Of a stretch of 64,000 nucleotides of DNA, positions 18,609-28,212 are shown in pieces. Numbering within the stretch: the stretch's first letter is position 1; every line of letters begins with the position of its first letter. The position numbers and the translations under genes are program-made. Source of the stretch: Shewanella metallivivens (lineage in GTDB: Bacteria; Pseudomonadota; Gammaproteobacteria; Enterobacterales; Shewanellaceae); contig NZ_JAQQPZ010000001.1 in assembly GCF_028750675.1 (NCBI RefSeq), forward strand, positions 284,925 through 348,924, given 5' to 3'. The notes beneath the pieces were generated by a model. That model worked only from the letters and a program-made list of their open reading frames with translations. It had not been told where the DNA came from and ran no database searches.

Positions 18609-21284
18609 ATGAGTTCATTAACGTTAACAGCTAAGGCGGTTCGCCGTAGTATTCTAGCTGCGACAGCAGTGTCGGTTGGTTTTTCAGGCTTAGTATTTGC
18701 CGAAGAAGTGGAAAAAGTTGAGCGTATTGAGGTTACAGGTTCACGTATTAAGCAAGTGGATATGGAAACGTCTTCGCCTGTTACCGTATTAAGTGCCGCA
18801 GATATTGCACTTACAGGTGAAAAAACAGTTGCTGATGTTCTGAACAACTCATCAATTAACGCATTCGGTTCATGGCGTGGAACATCTGGCTATGGTTCAG
18901 GTGCAAGTGCAACGAGCTCAATTAACATGCGTGGTCTAGGTTCTCAGGCAACGTTAGTTTTACTCGATGGTCGTCGTATGCCTGGTACGAGTTCCAGCTC
19001 GGGTTCAACTGCTGATACTTCGCAAATTCCGATTGCTATTGTAGAACGAATTGAAATTTTACGTGATGGTGCCTCTGCCGTTTATGGTTCAGATGCAGTT
19101 GCAGGCGTAATTAACATCATTACTAAAAAAGAATTTGAAGGTGTTCAATTAGATTACAGCACTGAAATACCTGATGTTGAAGGTGGTGACGCGACTCGTT
19201 TCTCTATTGCAACAGGTTTCAACACTGATAAAGGTAACATCACTTTCACATACGAATACTATGATACCGAAGCTGTAATGGATAGTGACATTTGGAATAT
19301 GGATGACGATTCTTATGGTGATTATAGCTCATTCAGTTCAGTACCAAATGGTTATTACAATACAGGTGAAGTAGATGAAGATGGTGATGATGTTTATGGT
19401 TTCTACTCAAACTCTGAAATGTGCGATGATACAGAAAACGTCGTAAATGGAACTGATGGCGATAACAATGGCCGTTGTTACTATAGCTATGGTGAAGTGA
19501 CTAAACTTTTCGGTGATATGACACGTAACTCGTTTATGACTAATTTTAGTTATGACATTACTGATAATATTCAATTCCGTGGTCGTGGATCTGCATCATT
19601 AAGTGAAACCAATACACGTTATGCTGGTACACCTGTTTCGACTAACTACCCAGTTATGTCTGCTGATAATGCGTATAACCCAACTGGCGCAGACATGACC
19701 ATTTATATGCGTTCTGTGCAACTCGGTGAGCGTGATACGTTAACTGAAACCAATAACTACGATATGTTAGGTGGTTTAGTTGGATTCACTGATATCGGTA
19801 ACGGTATCGATTGGGAAGTCAATGCTCAATATTCAGGTTCAACAACTAACTCATTTAACTACAACTTGATTAATGACGACATTATTCAAAGCGAAATCGA
19901 TACTGGTAACTACGATATCTTCAACACCAGTGGTATGAGCTACGATGAGTGGGATGAATCGATGACTGAGTTGTACAGTGCAGCAGCTCATACCGGTGTT
20001 TACCAAGGTAAATTCGATAGTACTCAGATTGATGGTTTAGCTTCTACTACACTGATTGATAATGACAACTTCACACTTGCTATGTTAGTCGGTGCTGAGT
20101 ACGAAATGATCAACTTCAAGCAAACTTCAGACCCAGAATCAGCAGCAGGTATTATCTCAGGTGGTTCAGGTGGTGATGATGTCGATGCTGAACGTGATCG
20201 TACAGCAGCATACACAGAAATCCAAATGGGCTTACCTTCAAATATCGATGTTTCGTTAGCCCTTCGTTACGAGCGTTATGAACAAGAAGGTTCGCTAACT
20301 GGTGCGACAGGTGTTGTGACTAACTCTTCAACATTTGATGCTGTTGTACCTAAAATTGGTGTGAGCTGGCGCCCTATTGACAGCTTATTAGTACGTGCAA
20401 GTTATGGTGATTCATTCCGTGCGCCTAATATGGGCGAGATGTTTTCATCTCAATCGTTAAGCTTTGAAACTGCATATGACTCAGTATGGTGTGAAGCGAA
20501 CAACGATTCAGATGCTAACTACTGTGCTACAGGTAACCAGCATAAAACATGGTTTGGTGGTAACCCAGACCTAGAAGCTGAAGAAGGTAACTCGCTAACA
20601 TTAGGTGCAGTTTGGAATGTTACTGATGCTTGGAGTGTTGAACTTTCTTACTACGATATTACTTACGACAACAAGATTGAAGCTGTCAGTGCAACAGATG
20701 TTATTCGTGACGAAGTACTTAATGGCAGTTCAGACTCGGTGACTCGTGGGGCTGATGGTAAAATTGAATACATAGAAAGTGGCTACATTAATATGTCTTC
20801 AGTTGAAACCAGCGGTTTAGATTTTGCCACATCGTATAATTTAGAAACGAGTTTCGGTGACTTCAACTTCAAAGTTGATATGACACATGTATTAGAATTT
20901 GTAGAGCAAACTGATTCTGATTCGGTTGCAATCGATTACGCAGGTTTGCAAGATTATCCGCAATGGCGTGGTAACTTAGCTGCATCTTGGTACTACAGCG
21001 ACTTTAACGCTGCTTGGACAACTGTGTACATTGGTAGTCAGTCTGGCGATTACTGGCGTGACCTCGGTTACGATTATATTACTGATACACCGGATTACTT
21101 TAAACACAACATCCAGTTTGGTTATACCCATGATTGGAACGGTACTATCACAGTGGGTGTAAATAACGTCTTTGATGAAGAAGCACCAACTTGGTACGAC
21201 TTCTCTGGTTACCGTGATGTAAATACTGACTTATATGATGTATTAGGTCGTACTTTCTATCTACGTGTTAACCAAAAATTCTAA
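18609..21284 (+). CDS. TonB-dependent receptor, tandem copy 1
   Basis: The protein has 891 residues. The signal peptide is about 1-31 and ends GLVFA-EE. The plug domain includes VERIEVTGSRIK, SINMRGLGSQATLVLLDGRR, and DGASAVYGSDAVAGVINIIT. The C-terminal barrel ends YLRVNQKF with the terminal Phe. AGGGAG precedes the ATG. Such receptors in Alteromonadales import oligosaccharides, peptides or siderophores using TonB energy; no substrate genes lie nearby to say which. The second copy shares its first about 70 residues and the plug closely but has a diverged barrel. Confidence 0.9.
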   Translation: MSSLTLTAKAVRRSILAATAVSVGFSGLVFAEEVEKVERIEVTGSRIKQVDMETSSPVTVLSAADIALTGEKTVADVLNNSSINAFGSWRGTSGYGSGASATSSINMRGLGSQATLVLLDGRRMPGTSSSSGSTADTSQIPIAIVERIEILRDGASAVYGSDAVAGVINIITKKEFEGVQLDYSTEIPDVEGGDATRFSIATGFNTDKGNITFTYEYYDTEAVMDSDIWNMDDDSYGDYSSFSSVPNGYYNTGEVDEDGDDVYGFYSNSEMCDDTENVVNGTDGDNNGRCYYSYGEVTKLFGDMTRNSFMTNFSYDITDNIQFRGRGSASLSETNTRYAGTPVSTNYPVMSADNAYNPTGADMTIYMRSVQLGERDTLTETNNYDMLGGLVGFTDIGNGIDWEVNAQYSGSTTNSFNYNLINDDIIQSEIDTGNYDIFNTSGMSYDEWDESMTELYSAAAHTGVYQGKFDSTQIDGLASTTLIDNDNFTLAMLVGAEYEMINFKQTSDPESAAGIISGGSGGDDVDAERDRTAAYTEIQMGLPSNIDVSLALRYERYEQEGSLTGATGVVTNSSTFDAVVPKIGVSWRPIDSLLVRASYGDSFRAPNMGEMFSSQSLSFETAYDSVWCEANNDSDANYCATGNQHKTWFGGNPDLEAEEGNSLTLGAVWNVTDAWSVELSYYDITYDNKIEAVSATDVIRDEVLNGSSDSVTRGADGKIEYIESGYINMSSVETSGLDFATSYNLETSFGDFNFKVDMTHVLEFVEQTDSDSVAIDYAGLQDYPQWRGNLAASWYYSDFNAAWTTVYIGSQSGDYWRDLGYDYITDTPDYFKHNIQFGYTHDWNGTITVGVNNVFDEEAPTWYDFSGYRDVNTDLYDVLGRTFYLRVNQKF

Positions 21285-21334
21285 ACGAGTGTAGATACTA
21301 AAAACCTCTGCTATTTGGAGGTTCCAGATTAATG

Positions 21335-21372
21335 AAAACCCCCACTTTTTTAAAGTGGGGGTTTTATTTTGT
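21335..21372 (+). terminator. Intrinsic terminator of receptor 1
   Basis: AAAACCCCCACTTT pairs with AAAGTGGGGGTTTT around 3 nt and is followed by a T-rich tail. Confidence 0.9.
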
Positions 21373-21381
21373 TTTTTATTA

Positions 21382-21645
21382 ATACCAATCCGCATTAATA
21401 AGTGACCACTCAGAATGCGTCCAGCGGTTTTGATTAAGGCGTCGCTATGTAGTCATGGTTGTTCCCTTTCAAATAGCGAGAACGTAAAGCAAAAGCGGCT
21501 GGGGCCTTCCTTTGTGGCGAGTTTTAAAAGGGCTTATACTGCGTTGCATGACTTCGAAAGAGAATCACTATTCATTCAGTCATTCGCCTTGTTTAAGCCC
21601 TTTTAAATTCTCGCAAAGAGATCACTTGCTAACGCGGAATGGTAT
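21382..21645. mobile_element. MITE-like element with about 26-bp terminal inverted repeats
   Basis: The two ends, beginning ATACCAATCCGCATTAATAA on the plus strand and ATACCATTCCGCGTTAGCAA on the minus strand, agree at 21 of 26 positions over the full repeat. Inside, a second inverted repeat pairs GCGAGTTTTAAAAGGGCTTA near 21517 with its complement near 21595-21614. The 264-bp element holds only a short frame with no recognisable transposase, so it would be non-autonomous. The same terminal sequence recurs at 60450-60496. Confidence 0.7.
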
Positions 21646-21843
21646 AAGGATTACATTTGCTTGTTGTGTACTCGTGAAGTCTTGGACTGTCTAGGCATAT
21701 TTTGGCATCGATGTGATACTCCCTATACTCATTCTATTGGTGGTTTTGCTGACTAATTACTGACCATCTGGACGGTGTAATGGTCATTAAGAGCGTTAAA
21801 CTCAACGTGCTTTTTTGATGGGCTTCTTCGTTTTAGGCGAGTG

Positions 21844-22300
21844 TCGGTAAGGGCATTAATAAGTTTTTTGAGTTATTTATTAACATAATTTGAATAAAAA
21901 TAAGCGTATAGAGTACGTTTAAGTTTAATGGTGAATAAATAGTCATTGAGTCACAAAGACAAATTTGCTGTTTTTTAGTTCAAATGAATAATAATTTAAT
22001 TAAATTTACAAAACAGTAATGGATACATTTTGTGATTAATTTCGACTTTATTGTTGTGAGTATGTTTTTTATGTTTTTTATAAATTCTTTATTTGTACCT
22101 TTATAGTTTATCGTTTGTATTTTTTTTAGTTTATAAAAACAACATTAAAGTAACAATGTTGAGCGAATTGCATTATGTGTCTGATTGTAAATATAAAATA
22201 ATTAGTCAAATTAATTATCAAGTTTGATTTTATTATCATTTTGTTTACATGCCACCTTTGTTGACGAAAAGTTTTTTATTCACTAATAATATTTTGGTAG
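21844..22300 (+). repeat. Duplicated receptor upstream region, copy 2
   Basis: Aligns with 18013-18470 in the same order and orientation, but lacks the phased TTACTTAT array found close to the first receptor's start. No separate gene is visible between the MITE and the second receptor. Confidence 0.8.
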
Positions 22301-22374
22301 TTGGCTAGGTCGATTATCAATAATTAAAAATATAACAATTGGTTTTATTTAATTCCAAGAATAGGGAGTTTTTC

Positions 22375-24894
22375 ATGAGTTCAGTAACATTGACTGCCAA
22401 AGCAATACGCCGCAGTTTATTAGCTGTAGCAGCAACAAGTGTCGCAACAACAAGTTTATTTTCTTCTGCTGTTATCGCGGCAGATGACGAGAAAGTTGAA
22501 CGTATCGAAGTTACTGGTTCACGTATTCAGCGACAAGATATGGAAACGGCATCACCTGTGACCGTTATTTCTGCCGAATCGATCCGTGCAGAAGGTTTTA
22601 CCTCTGTCGATGAGCTGCTCCAGGCGCAAACGTCAATGGCCGGTGCCGCTTTAGGTTCTAGTTCAAACAATGGTTCAGATGGTGTAGCGCAAGTCGACTT
22701 ACGTGGTATGGGGTCTCAACGCACGTTAGTGCTATTAAACGGCCGTCGTATGGTGAACTCTGGCTCAGGCGCAGACAGTTCTGTCGATTTGAACTCGATT
22801 CCCGTGGCAATGATTGCACGTGTTGAGATTTTAAAAGATGGTGCGTCAGCCGTTTATGGTTCTGACGCCATCGCAGGTGTGGTTAACATCATTACTAAAA
22901 AAGATTTTGAAGGATTCCAATTAGATCTTAACGGTAGCACTACCAGCGAAAGTGATGGTGAAACAGGGGAAATCAGCGGTTTATACGGATTTAATACCGA
23001 CAGCGGTAACTATACATTTGGTGCGGCTTATTCAAAGCGTGAAGGCGTGATTCAATCTGACCGCGATTGGACGGAGCCTGGGTACAGTTCTTATCTTCCA
23101 ACGGGTTCACTTGATGGTATGGTGCAAGATGGTGCCGGTGGTTGGGAAGAACGTTCAACCGGTTATGATTATACGACAAGCAGCTACTACCAAACGCCAA
23201 ACGAGCGTTACAGCTTGTTTGCTAACATGGTCCAAGAACTCGACAATGACCTAGTATTAACGGCTGATGCGTTGTACACCAAACGAAAATCTGATCAACA
23301 GTTAGCACCACAACCCGCATCAGTCATGCTAGATGTGTGTGATAGCGATGCGGATAGTTCATGTGTCACGTTGACCGATGCGATGACAGATGCTGGTATT
23401 TCAGCTGATGACACTGGCCGTGTTGAATATCGCCGTCGTATCACAGATGCTGGACCGCGTATTTATTCACAAGATACCGATACATTCCGGATCTCAGCGG
23501 GTCTTGCTGGTGAGCTTGATATTAATAATGGTATGAACTGGGATGTTGCTTACACCTACGGTAAGAACAAAGCAGAATCTACCGTTGCAAACTCAATTAA
23601 TGCGACCAATCTGTCTGAGTCAGTTTATGCCAATCAAGATGCTTGGTTCAGTGGTGACGCATTAACAACAGATATTGTGGATGATATCAGCTATACCGAC
23701 AATGCTGATGGCGGAAATGAGCAACACGTTATTTCTGCGGGCCTAAACGGCGATTTATTTGATGTGAGCGCGGGTACCGTCGCGTTTGCGATTGGCGCAG
23801 AATACCGTTATGAAAGCGGTTATTACAACCCCGATCCAGTGACTGTTGCCGGTGACAGTACAGCTGCACAGCAAGATGCAACCGATGGCAACTACGATGT
23901 TATCTCTGTTTTCCAAGAAGTGAGTGTTCCGTTTACTGATAAACTCACCGGTGAATTTGCACTGCGTTATGACGATTATTCAACATTTGGTAAAGCCTCT
24001 ACCTGGAAAGTCGGTTTAACCTATGAAGCAACCGATGATTTAATGCTTCGTGGTGTTGCAGCAACGGGTTTCCGTGCGCCAAGTATCAGCGAGCTATACG
24101 GCGGAGACACAGGTTCATACGATTATTTAGACGATCCATGGGGTAACGAGCAAGATTCACAAATCTTGGTGCGTTATACCTCAGATGAAGATCTACAAGC
24201 AGAAGAATCAGACTCATATACAGCGGGTTTAGTCTACTCACCAAGTTATGTTGAAGGATTATCGTTAACGCTTGATTACTGGCGCTTCAAAGTGACTAAT
24301 GCCATTACTCGTTTGGATGTTCAAGCGGGTCTAGATGCGTGTTATGCCGATGCCTCATCTTCATCGTGTGAAACCTTTAATATTGGTTCAAATGGAGATT
24401 TAACTAATCTAACGAGTTCACTCACTAACGTTGGCAGCCAAGATACCAGTGGTATTGACTTTAACTTAGCCTACAGCTTCAGTGCATTATCGCTAGATTG
24501 GAAAATCAACAATGATACCACCTACTTACTGAACTTTGAGCAAGAAGGCATTGATTACACGAATATGATCGACGGTAACTTTGGCGCTTATGCTGAAGTG
24601 CGCAACAACTTTAATATCCAAGCTGGCCAAGGTGATTGGAACGTTATCTATTCGAACCGTTATATCGGTGAAATGGAAGATCTAGGTACGGGCGATGATG
24701 TTGATGCCGTGCTTTATCACAACATTGCGGGTACCTATCATGTGTCTGAAATGATTACATTAAGTGCTGGTGTGAAAAACATCACTGATGAAGAGCCATC
24801 AGATGTGTCTAACGGCAGCGATGGTGGTACGGTACCAGAAGTGTATGACACTGTAGGCCGCCAGTACTTCGGCGGTGTAAGCATTAAGTTTTAA
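22375..24894 (+). CDS. TonB-dependent receptor, tandem copy 2
   Basis: The protein has 839 residues from the ATG of MSSVTLTAKAIRRSLLA; ATAGGGAG is its ribosome-binding site, and the 12 codons upstream are not shared with copy 1. Signal peptide about 1-35, ending AVIAA-DD. The plug contains VERIEVTGSRIQ, QVDLRGMGSQRTLVLLNGRR and DGASAVYGSDAIAGVVNIIT. The barrel ends FGGVSIKF. The long direct similarity in leader, signal peptide and plug shows that both receptors come from one duplication; barrel loops have diverged, suggesting different ligands. Confidence 0.9.
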   Translation: MSSVTLTAKAIRRSLLAVAATSVATTSLFSSAVIAADDEKVERIEVTGSRIQRQDMETASPVTVISAESIRAEGFTSVDELLQAQTSMAGAALGSSSNNGSDGVAQVDLRGMGSQRTLVLLNGRRMVNSGSGADSSVDLNSIPVAMIARVEILKDGASAVYGSDAIAGVVNIITKKDFEGFQLDLNGSTTSESDGETGEISGLYGFNTDSGNYTFGAAYSKREGVIQSDRDWTEPGYSSYLPTGSLDGMVQDGAGGWEERSTGYDYTTSSYYQTPNERYSLFANMVQELDNDLVLTADALYTKRKSDQQLAPQPASVMLDVCDSDADSSCVTLTDAMTDAGISADDTGRVEYRRRITDAGPRIYSQDTDTFRISAGLAGELDINNGMNWDVAYTYGKNKAESTVANSINATNLSESVYANQDAWFSGDALTTDIVDDISYTDNADGGNEQHVISAGLNGDLFDVSAGTVAFAIGAEYRYESGYYNPDPVTVAGDSTAAQQDATDGNYDVISVFQEVSVPFTDKLTGEFALRYDDYSTFGKASTWKVGLTYEATDDLMLRGVAATGFRAPSISELYGGDTGSYDYLDDPWGNEQDSQILVRYTSDEDLQAEESDSYTAGLVYSPSYVEGLSLTLDYWRFKVTNAITRLDVQAGLDACYADASSSSCETFNIGSNGDLTNLTSSLTNVGSQDTSGIDFNLAYSFSALSLDWKINNDTTYLLNFEQEGIDYTNMIDGNFGAYAEVRNNFNIQAGQGDWNVIYSNRYIGEMEDLGTGDDVDAVLYHNIAGTYHVSEMITLSAGVKNITDEEPSDVSNGSDGGTVPEVYDTVGRQYFGGVSIKF

Positions 24895-24935
24895 TTGATA
24901 GCGCGTTAAGAGTGCACCTATTGGCACTGAAAGAC

Positions 24936-24965
24936 AAAAGCCTGCAATTGCCGCAGGCTTTTTAT
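24936..24965 (+). terminator. Intrinsic terminator of receptor 2
   Basis: AAAGCCTGC and GCAGGCTTT form a 9-bp stem around 7 nt, followed by T residues. Confidence 0.85.
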
Positions 24966-24984
24966 TTGGCGCTAATATCAGGCC

Positions 24985-25350
24985 TTAGTGACTTAAACGT
25001 AGCTCGAGTCGGTGTTCACTCATATATTTACGCTGACAACTTGCACAGCGCTGCTCAGTAGGATCGTTAATTAATCGACTTATTTCGATTTCCATTTCAC
25101 AATCAGAGCATAAACCGTACAAGCCCAAATCTAATTGACATAAGGCTGCATCGAGTTTCATTAATTGAGTAAACAATTCCGTATTCGCTAACTTAACTTG
25201 TGGCATAAAATCAATAATATCCTCAAGAGTCGCTGTTTGAGCAAGCTCTGCAGAATCTGGAGAGACATCTTTGATAATAAGCAATAGTTCACGACGAAGC
25301 CTGAGTTCAAGCTGTTGTAATTTTTGCTGTATGTCCAGAGAGTTGTGCAA
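24985..25350 (-). CDS. DksA/TraR-family C4 zinc-finger protein
   Basis: The protein has 121 residues. The C-terminal zinc finger has CSDC and CASC separated by about 18 residues (LYGLCSDCEMEIE, RCASCQRKY). A helical coiled-coil-like region precedes it, and the acidic tip residues of full DksA are not evident. DksA relatives bind the RNA polymerase secondary channel; small members are of mixed function. It is a single gene upstream of dusC on the same strand. Confidence 0.78.
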   Translation of the reverse strand: MHNSLDIQQKLQQLELRLRRELLLIIKDVSPDSAELAQTATLEDIIDFMPQVKLANTELFTQLMKLDAALCQLDLGLYGLCSDCEMEIEISRLINDPTEQRCASCQRKYMSEHRLELRLSH

Positions 25351-25491
25351 CGGAGGTAACCTTTACTGATATTGTCACTAGAAATTCTATTCTAAGCACA
25401 AAATATCTGCAGGTTATGACTAAGATCAATTCTATAGGAGATTTTTCAATTCAGGCTGCTAATAAGCCTAGCTGCCTGATTGAAAAGGCGA

Positions 25492-26436
25492 TTAGCGTAT
25501 GGTTTGATGTGCGTTTTGAAGTACTTTGACGATGTCTTCAGTGGTTTTAAATACCCGTAATTCACGAAACAAAGCATCCGCTTCAGGATATTGACGATTT
25601 AAATAACTAAACCATTGCTTGATGCGTGAAGGGTAATAATCAGATTTACGGCCATTGAGCTCTTTTTCAGTGTAATTCATTAATAATGTGAGCGTTTCAA
25701 GCCAAGAATAGGGCGCAGCACCCGTTTTGATGGTGTCTCCTAAATTAGGCAACGAAATCGCTCCGCGGCCAATCATAACACTGTCACAACCCGTCACATC
25801 CATACATCGTTGTGCGTCTGCGGCATTCCAAATTTCGCCATTAGCAATAACAGGGATGGGCAAACGTTTGCGTACTTCGGTGATGTATTCCCAATAAGCA
25901 GGTGGTTTATAGCCGTCAGTTTTGCTACGGGCATGAATGGCCAGTTCAGTTGCACCTGCCTCATATACTGCTAAGGCATTTTCCATAAACAGGGATTTAT
26001 CTTCGTAGCCTAAACGGATTTTTGCGGTTACGGGTTGCTCAATTGGGACCGCATCACGCATGGCTTTAACAATATTATGAATATTTTCAGGGTATTGCAG
26101 TAATACCGCACCACCTTTACTTTTGTTAACCGTTTTAGCAGGGCAACCAAAGTTAGCGTCAACACCATTCGAGCCGAGTTCAATGGCCCTTATTGCATTT
26201 TGTGCCATCCACTCTGGTTCTTGTCCGAGTAATTGTACTCTTACGGGTGTGCCCGCTGGAGTGAGTCCGTTATTAAGCAACTCTGGGCATAATTTATAGA
26301 AGACTTTTTCGGGTAATAACTGATTGACCACCCGTACAAACTCTGTAACCACCAAATCAAACGGGTTAATGGTAGATAAAATATCACGCATATGGTCATC
26401 AACCACACCTTCCATCGGAGCTAAAATTACGCGCAC
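25492..26436 (-). CDS. dusC: tRNA-dihydrouridine(16) synthase DusC
   Basis: The protein has 314 residues. The FMN-binding TIM barrel begins MRVILAPMEGVVD; catalytic Cys98 lies in DANFGCPAKTVNKSKGG, with AIHARSKTDGY and VIANGEIW as further Dus motifs. The sequence is of DusC type, reducing U16 in the D loop of tRNA. An imperfect hairpin at 25443-25487 follows the stop but lacks a T run on the minus strand. Confidence 0.93.
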   Translation of the reverse strand: MRVILAPMEGVVDDHMRDILSTINPFDLVVTEFVRVVNQLLPEKVFYKLCPELLNNGLTPAGTPVRVQLLGQEPEWMAQNAIRAIELGSNGVDANFGCPAKTVNKSKGGAVLLQYPENIHNIVKAMRDAVPIEQPVTAKIRLGYEDKSLFMENALAVYEAGATELAIHARSKTDGYKPPAYWEYITEVRKRLPIPVIANGEIWNAADAQRCMDVTGCDSVMIGRGAISLPNLGDTIKTGAAPYSWLETLTLLMNYTEKELNGRKSDYYPSRIKQWFSYLNRQYPEADALFRELRVFKTTEDIVKVLQNAHQTIR

Positions 26437-26778
26437 AATACACCTTACTGAATAAAAAAGTGCGCTATTTTACCTTGTTTAATTCGTGATAGCAGCATGA
26501 TTAACAGGGTTGAGGTGTTCTATTTTAATTATATTGTTGATTAATATTGAAATTTACCCTGATGTCAAGGTTCATTGGCTGATTGTGCATCGTATATCTG
26601 TGTTATATTTTGTGTTAATTTTATGCAGTCCTAGCAAGATTTGCTTACAATGAGGGTGACTTTTTTCACATTTTTCATTTATTTTGAAATTAATTTTACA
26701 TACTGCAGGTCTTTTTAACCAAGCCGGCAATAATGTTGGTCACCAATACACAATCAAAACACGAGGAAGATAACTATT
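26437..26778. other. Intergenic region between dusC and the RiPP precursor
   Basis: These 342 bp separate divergent genes and hold the unmapped promoters of both. They are AT-rich; I see no gene and no clear binding site. Confidence 0.5.
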
Positions 26779-27207
26779 ATGAACTCTATCAAACAAACTA
26801 CTGTAGCTGTTGCGTTAGGTGCTGTTGTGATGACTGCTGGTTTTACTGCTGAAGTACAAGCTAACCCATTTGGATTCGAACAATTAACTGCTGGCTATCA
26901 ATTAGATGGTGGCGAAGGTAAGTGCGGTGAAGGTAAATGCGGTGGCGACATGAAAAAGTCTGCTGAAAAAGCCAAAGAAGGTAAATGCGGTGAAGGCAAG
27001 TGTGGCGGCGACATGAAAGAATCTGCTGAAAAAGCAATGGAAGGTAAATGTGGCGAAGGCAAATGCGGCGGTGACATGAAAAAGTCTGCTGAAAAAGCAA
27101 TGGAAGGTAAGTGCGGCGAAGGCAAATGCGGTGGCGACATGAAAAAGTCTGCTGAAAAAGCTAAAGAAGGGAAGTGTGGTGAAGGTAAATGTGGCGGTCA
27201 GAAATAA
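26779..27207 (+). CDS. hvfA: HvfA-family RiPP metallophore precursor with ten EGKCG motifs
   Basis: The precursor has 142 residues. Residues 1-29 look like a Sec signal peptide (VALGAVVMTAGFTAEVQA-NP); a short leader NPFGFEQLTAGYQLDGG follows. The rest is five pairs of EGKCG at residues 46/51, 67/72, 88/93, 109/114 and 130/135, spaced 21 residues apart by Lys-rich DMKKSAEKAK-like linkers. All ten cysteines lie in EGKCG. In Haemophilus HvfA, EGKCG cysteines are converted by HvfB/HvfC into oxazolone-thioamide groups that bind copper. The two maturase genes follow directly. ACGAGGA precedes the ATG. Modification here is inferred, not seen. Confidence 0.9.
   Translation: MNSIKQTTVAVALGAVVMTAGFTAEVQANPFGFEQLTAGYQLDGGEGKCGEGKCGGDMKKSAEKAKEGKCGEGKCGGDMKESAEKAMEGKCGEGKCGGDMKKSAEKAMEGKCGEGKCGGDMKKSAEKAKEGKCGEGKCGGQK
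26914..27198 (+). repeat. 63-bp coding tandem repeat in the precursor gene
   Basis: Four complete 63-bp units and a final 33-bp partial unit encode the EGKCGEGKCGG blocks and linkers. Copies differ at many third positions and at a few linker residues (K/E, K/M), while the EGKCG residues are invariant. Confidence 0.9.
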
Positions 27208-27260
27208 TCCACTATAACTTGATTATAAGCATTTGATAATGCTCATGCTTATCTGCCACA

Positions 27261-27300
27261 ATTAAGGCCTGAGTTTCAGGCCTTAATTTTATCTCTTTTT
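27261..27300 (+). terminator. Hairpin between precursor and maturase genes (attenuator)
   Basis: ATTAAGGCCTGA pairs perfectly with TCAGGCCTTAAT around 3 nt and is followed by a T-rich stretch. It would stop part of the transcripts after the precursor, leaving more precursor than maturase message. Confidence 0.75.
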
Positions 27301-27319
27301 TATGGTTCAAGGATGCATT

Positions 27320-28168
27320 ATGTCAAATGTGCAACATCCCACATTTAAGCAAGCCAGTGTTGGTTTAGGGCTGCGCCGTGAAATGCTTGATGAGTTTTGC
27401 CAGCATGTGCCAACGGCAATTAACTTTTTTGAGGTTGCCCCAGAAAATTGGATGACTTTAGGTGGCAAGTTTGCACGTCAGTTTAGGCAGTTAACTGAGC
27501 AGCATCAATTTTTTTGCCATGGACTGTCGTTATCCATTGGAAGCCCTGAAGCACTAGATACTCAATTTATCAAACAGATTAAGCAATTTTTAGACAGCCA
27601 TAATATAGCTGTCTATTCAGAACATTTAAGTTATTGTTCGGGTACAGGGCATATGTACGACTTGATGCCCATTCCTTTTACAGATGAAGCCGTCATTCAT
27701 ACCGCCAAGCGTATTAACCAAGTCCAAGATATTCTCGAACGGCCATTTATTCTTGAAAACGTGTCTTTCTACGCTGCCCCGGGAGCGCAAATGAGCGAGC
27801 AAGCATTTGTTAATGCTGTGCTACAAGAAGCTGACTGCAAATTGCTACTCGATGTGAACAATATTTATGTTAATGCGATTAATCATCAATATGATGCCAG
27901 TGCATTTTTAGCAGCGATGCCGAGCGAGCGCATTGCCTATTTACATATTGCTGGCCATTACGAAGAAGCGGCAGACTTAATGGTTGATACCCATGGTGCT
28001 GATGTGATTGATCCAGTGTGGGCGCTATTGCAGCAATGTTATCAGATACACGGTGTACACCCGACGTTGTTAGAACGTGATTTTAATATTCCTAAAACTG
28101 AAGTGTTATTAACTGAAATCAATCAAATTCATCAATATCAACAGGCTGCACTTAACGGGATTAAGTAA
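27320..28168 (+). CDS. hvfB: HvfB-family MNIO (DUF692) RiPP maturase
   Basis: The protein has 282 residues. The start MSNVQHPTF is chosen because AAGGA lies 6 nt before it; the ATG 18 nt upstream has none. MNIO hallmarks with likely iron ligands are in order: VGLGLRREM, FFEVAPENW, FFCHGLSLS, YSEHLSYCS, ILENVSFYA, LLLDVNNIYVN, YLHIAGH, DTHGADVIDPVW and TLLERDFNIP. This family of multinuclear non-heme iron oxidases, which includes MbnB, rebuilds peptide cysteines into oxazolone/thioamide groups. Its substrate is presumably the EGKCG precursor next door and its partner the DUF2063 protein that follows. Confidence 0.92.
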   Translation: MSNVQHPTFKQASVGLGLRREMLDEFCQHVPTAINFFEVAPENWMTLGGKFARQFRQLTEQHQFFCHGLSLSIGSPEALDTQFIKQIKQFLDSHNIAVYSEHLSYCSGTGHMYDLMPIPFTDEAVIHTAKRINQVQDILERPFILENVSFYAAPGAQMSEQAFVNAVLQEADCKLLLDVNNIYVNAINHQYDASAFLAAMPSERIAYLHIAGHYEEAADLMVDTHGADVIDPVWALLQQCYQIHGVHPTLLERDFNIPKTEVLLTEINQIHQYQQAALNGIK

Positions 28169-28212
28169 GCCTTGAGTTTCATTGACACTTAATTAGTCAT
28201 TAAGGACTCATT

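Noticed and set aside
21415..21694. Short frames inside and after the MITE
   Set aside because: No ribosome-binding site, not protein-like, and they follow the internal inverted repeat.
26861..27140. Two minus-strand frames rich in His, Pro and Leu opposite the RiPP precursor
   Set aside because: They are shadows of the 63-bp repeat; no ribosome-binding site and no plausible protein.
26914..27198. CRISPR-like regular repeats
   Set aside because: Units are contiguous, code for a single frame and have no unique spacers.
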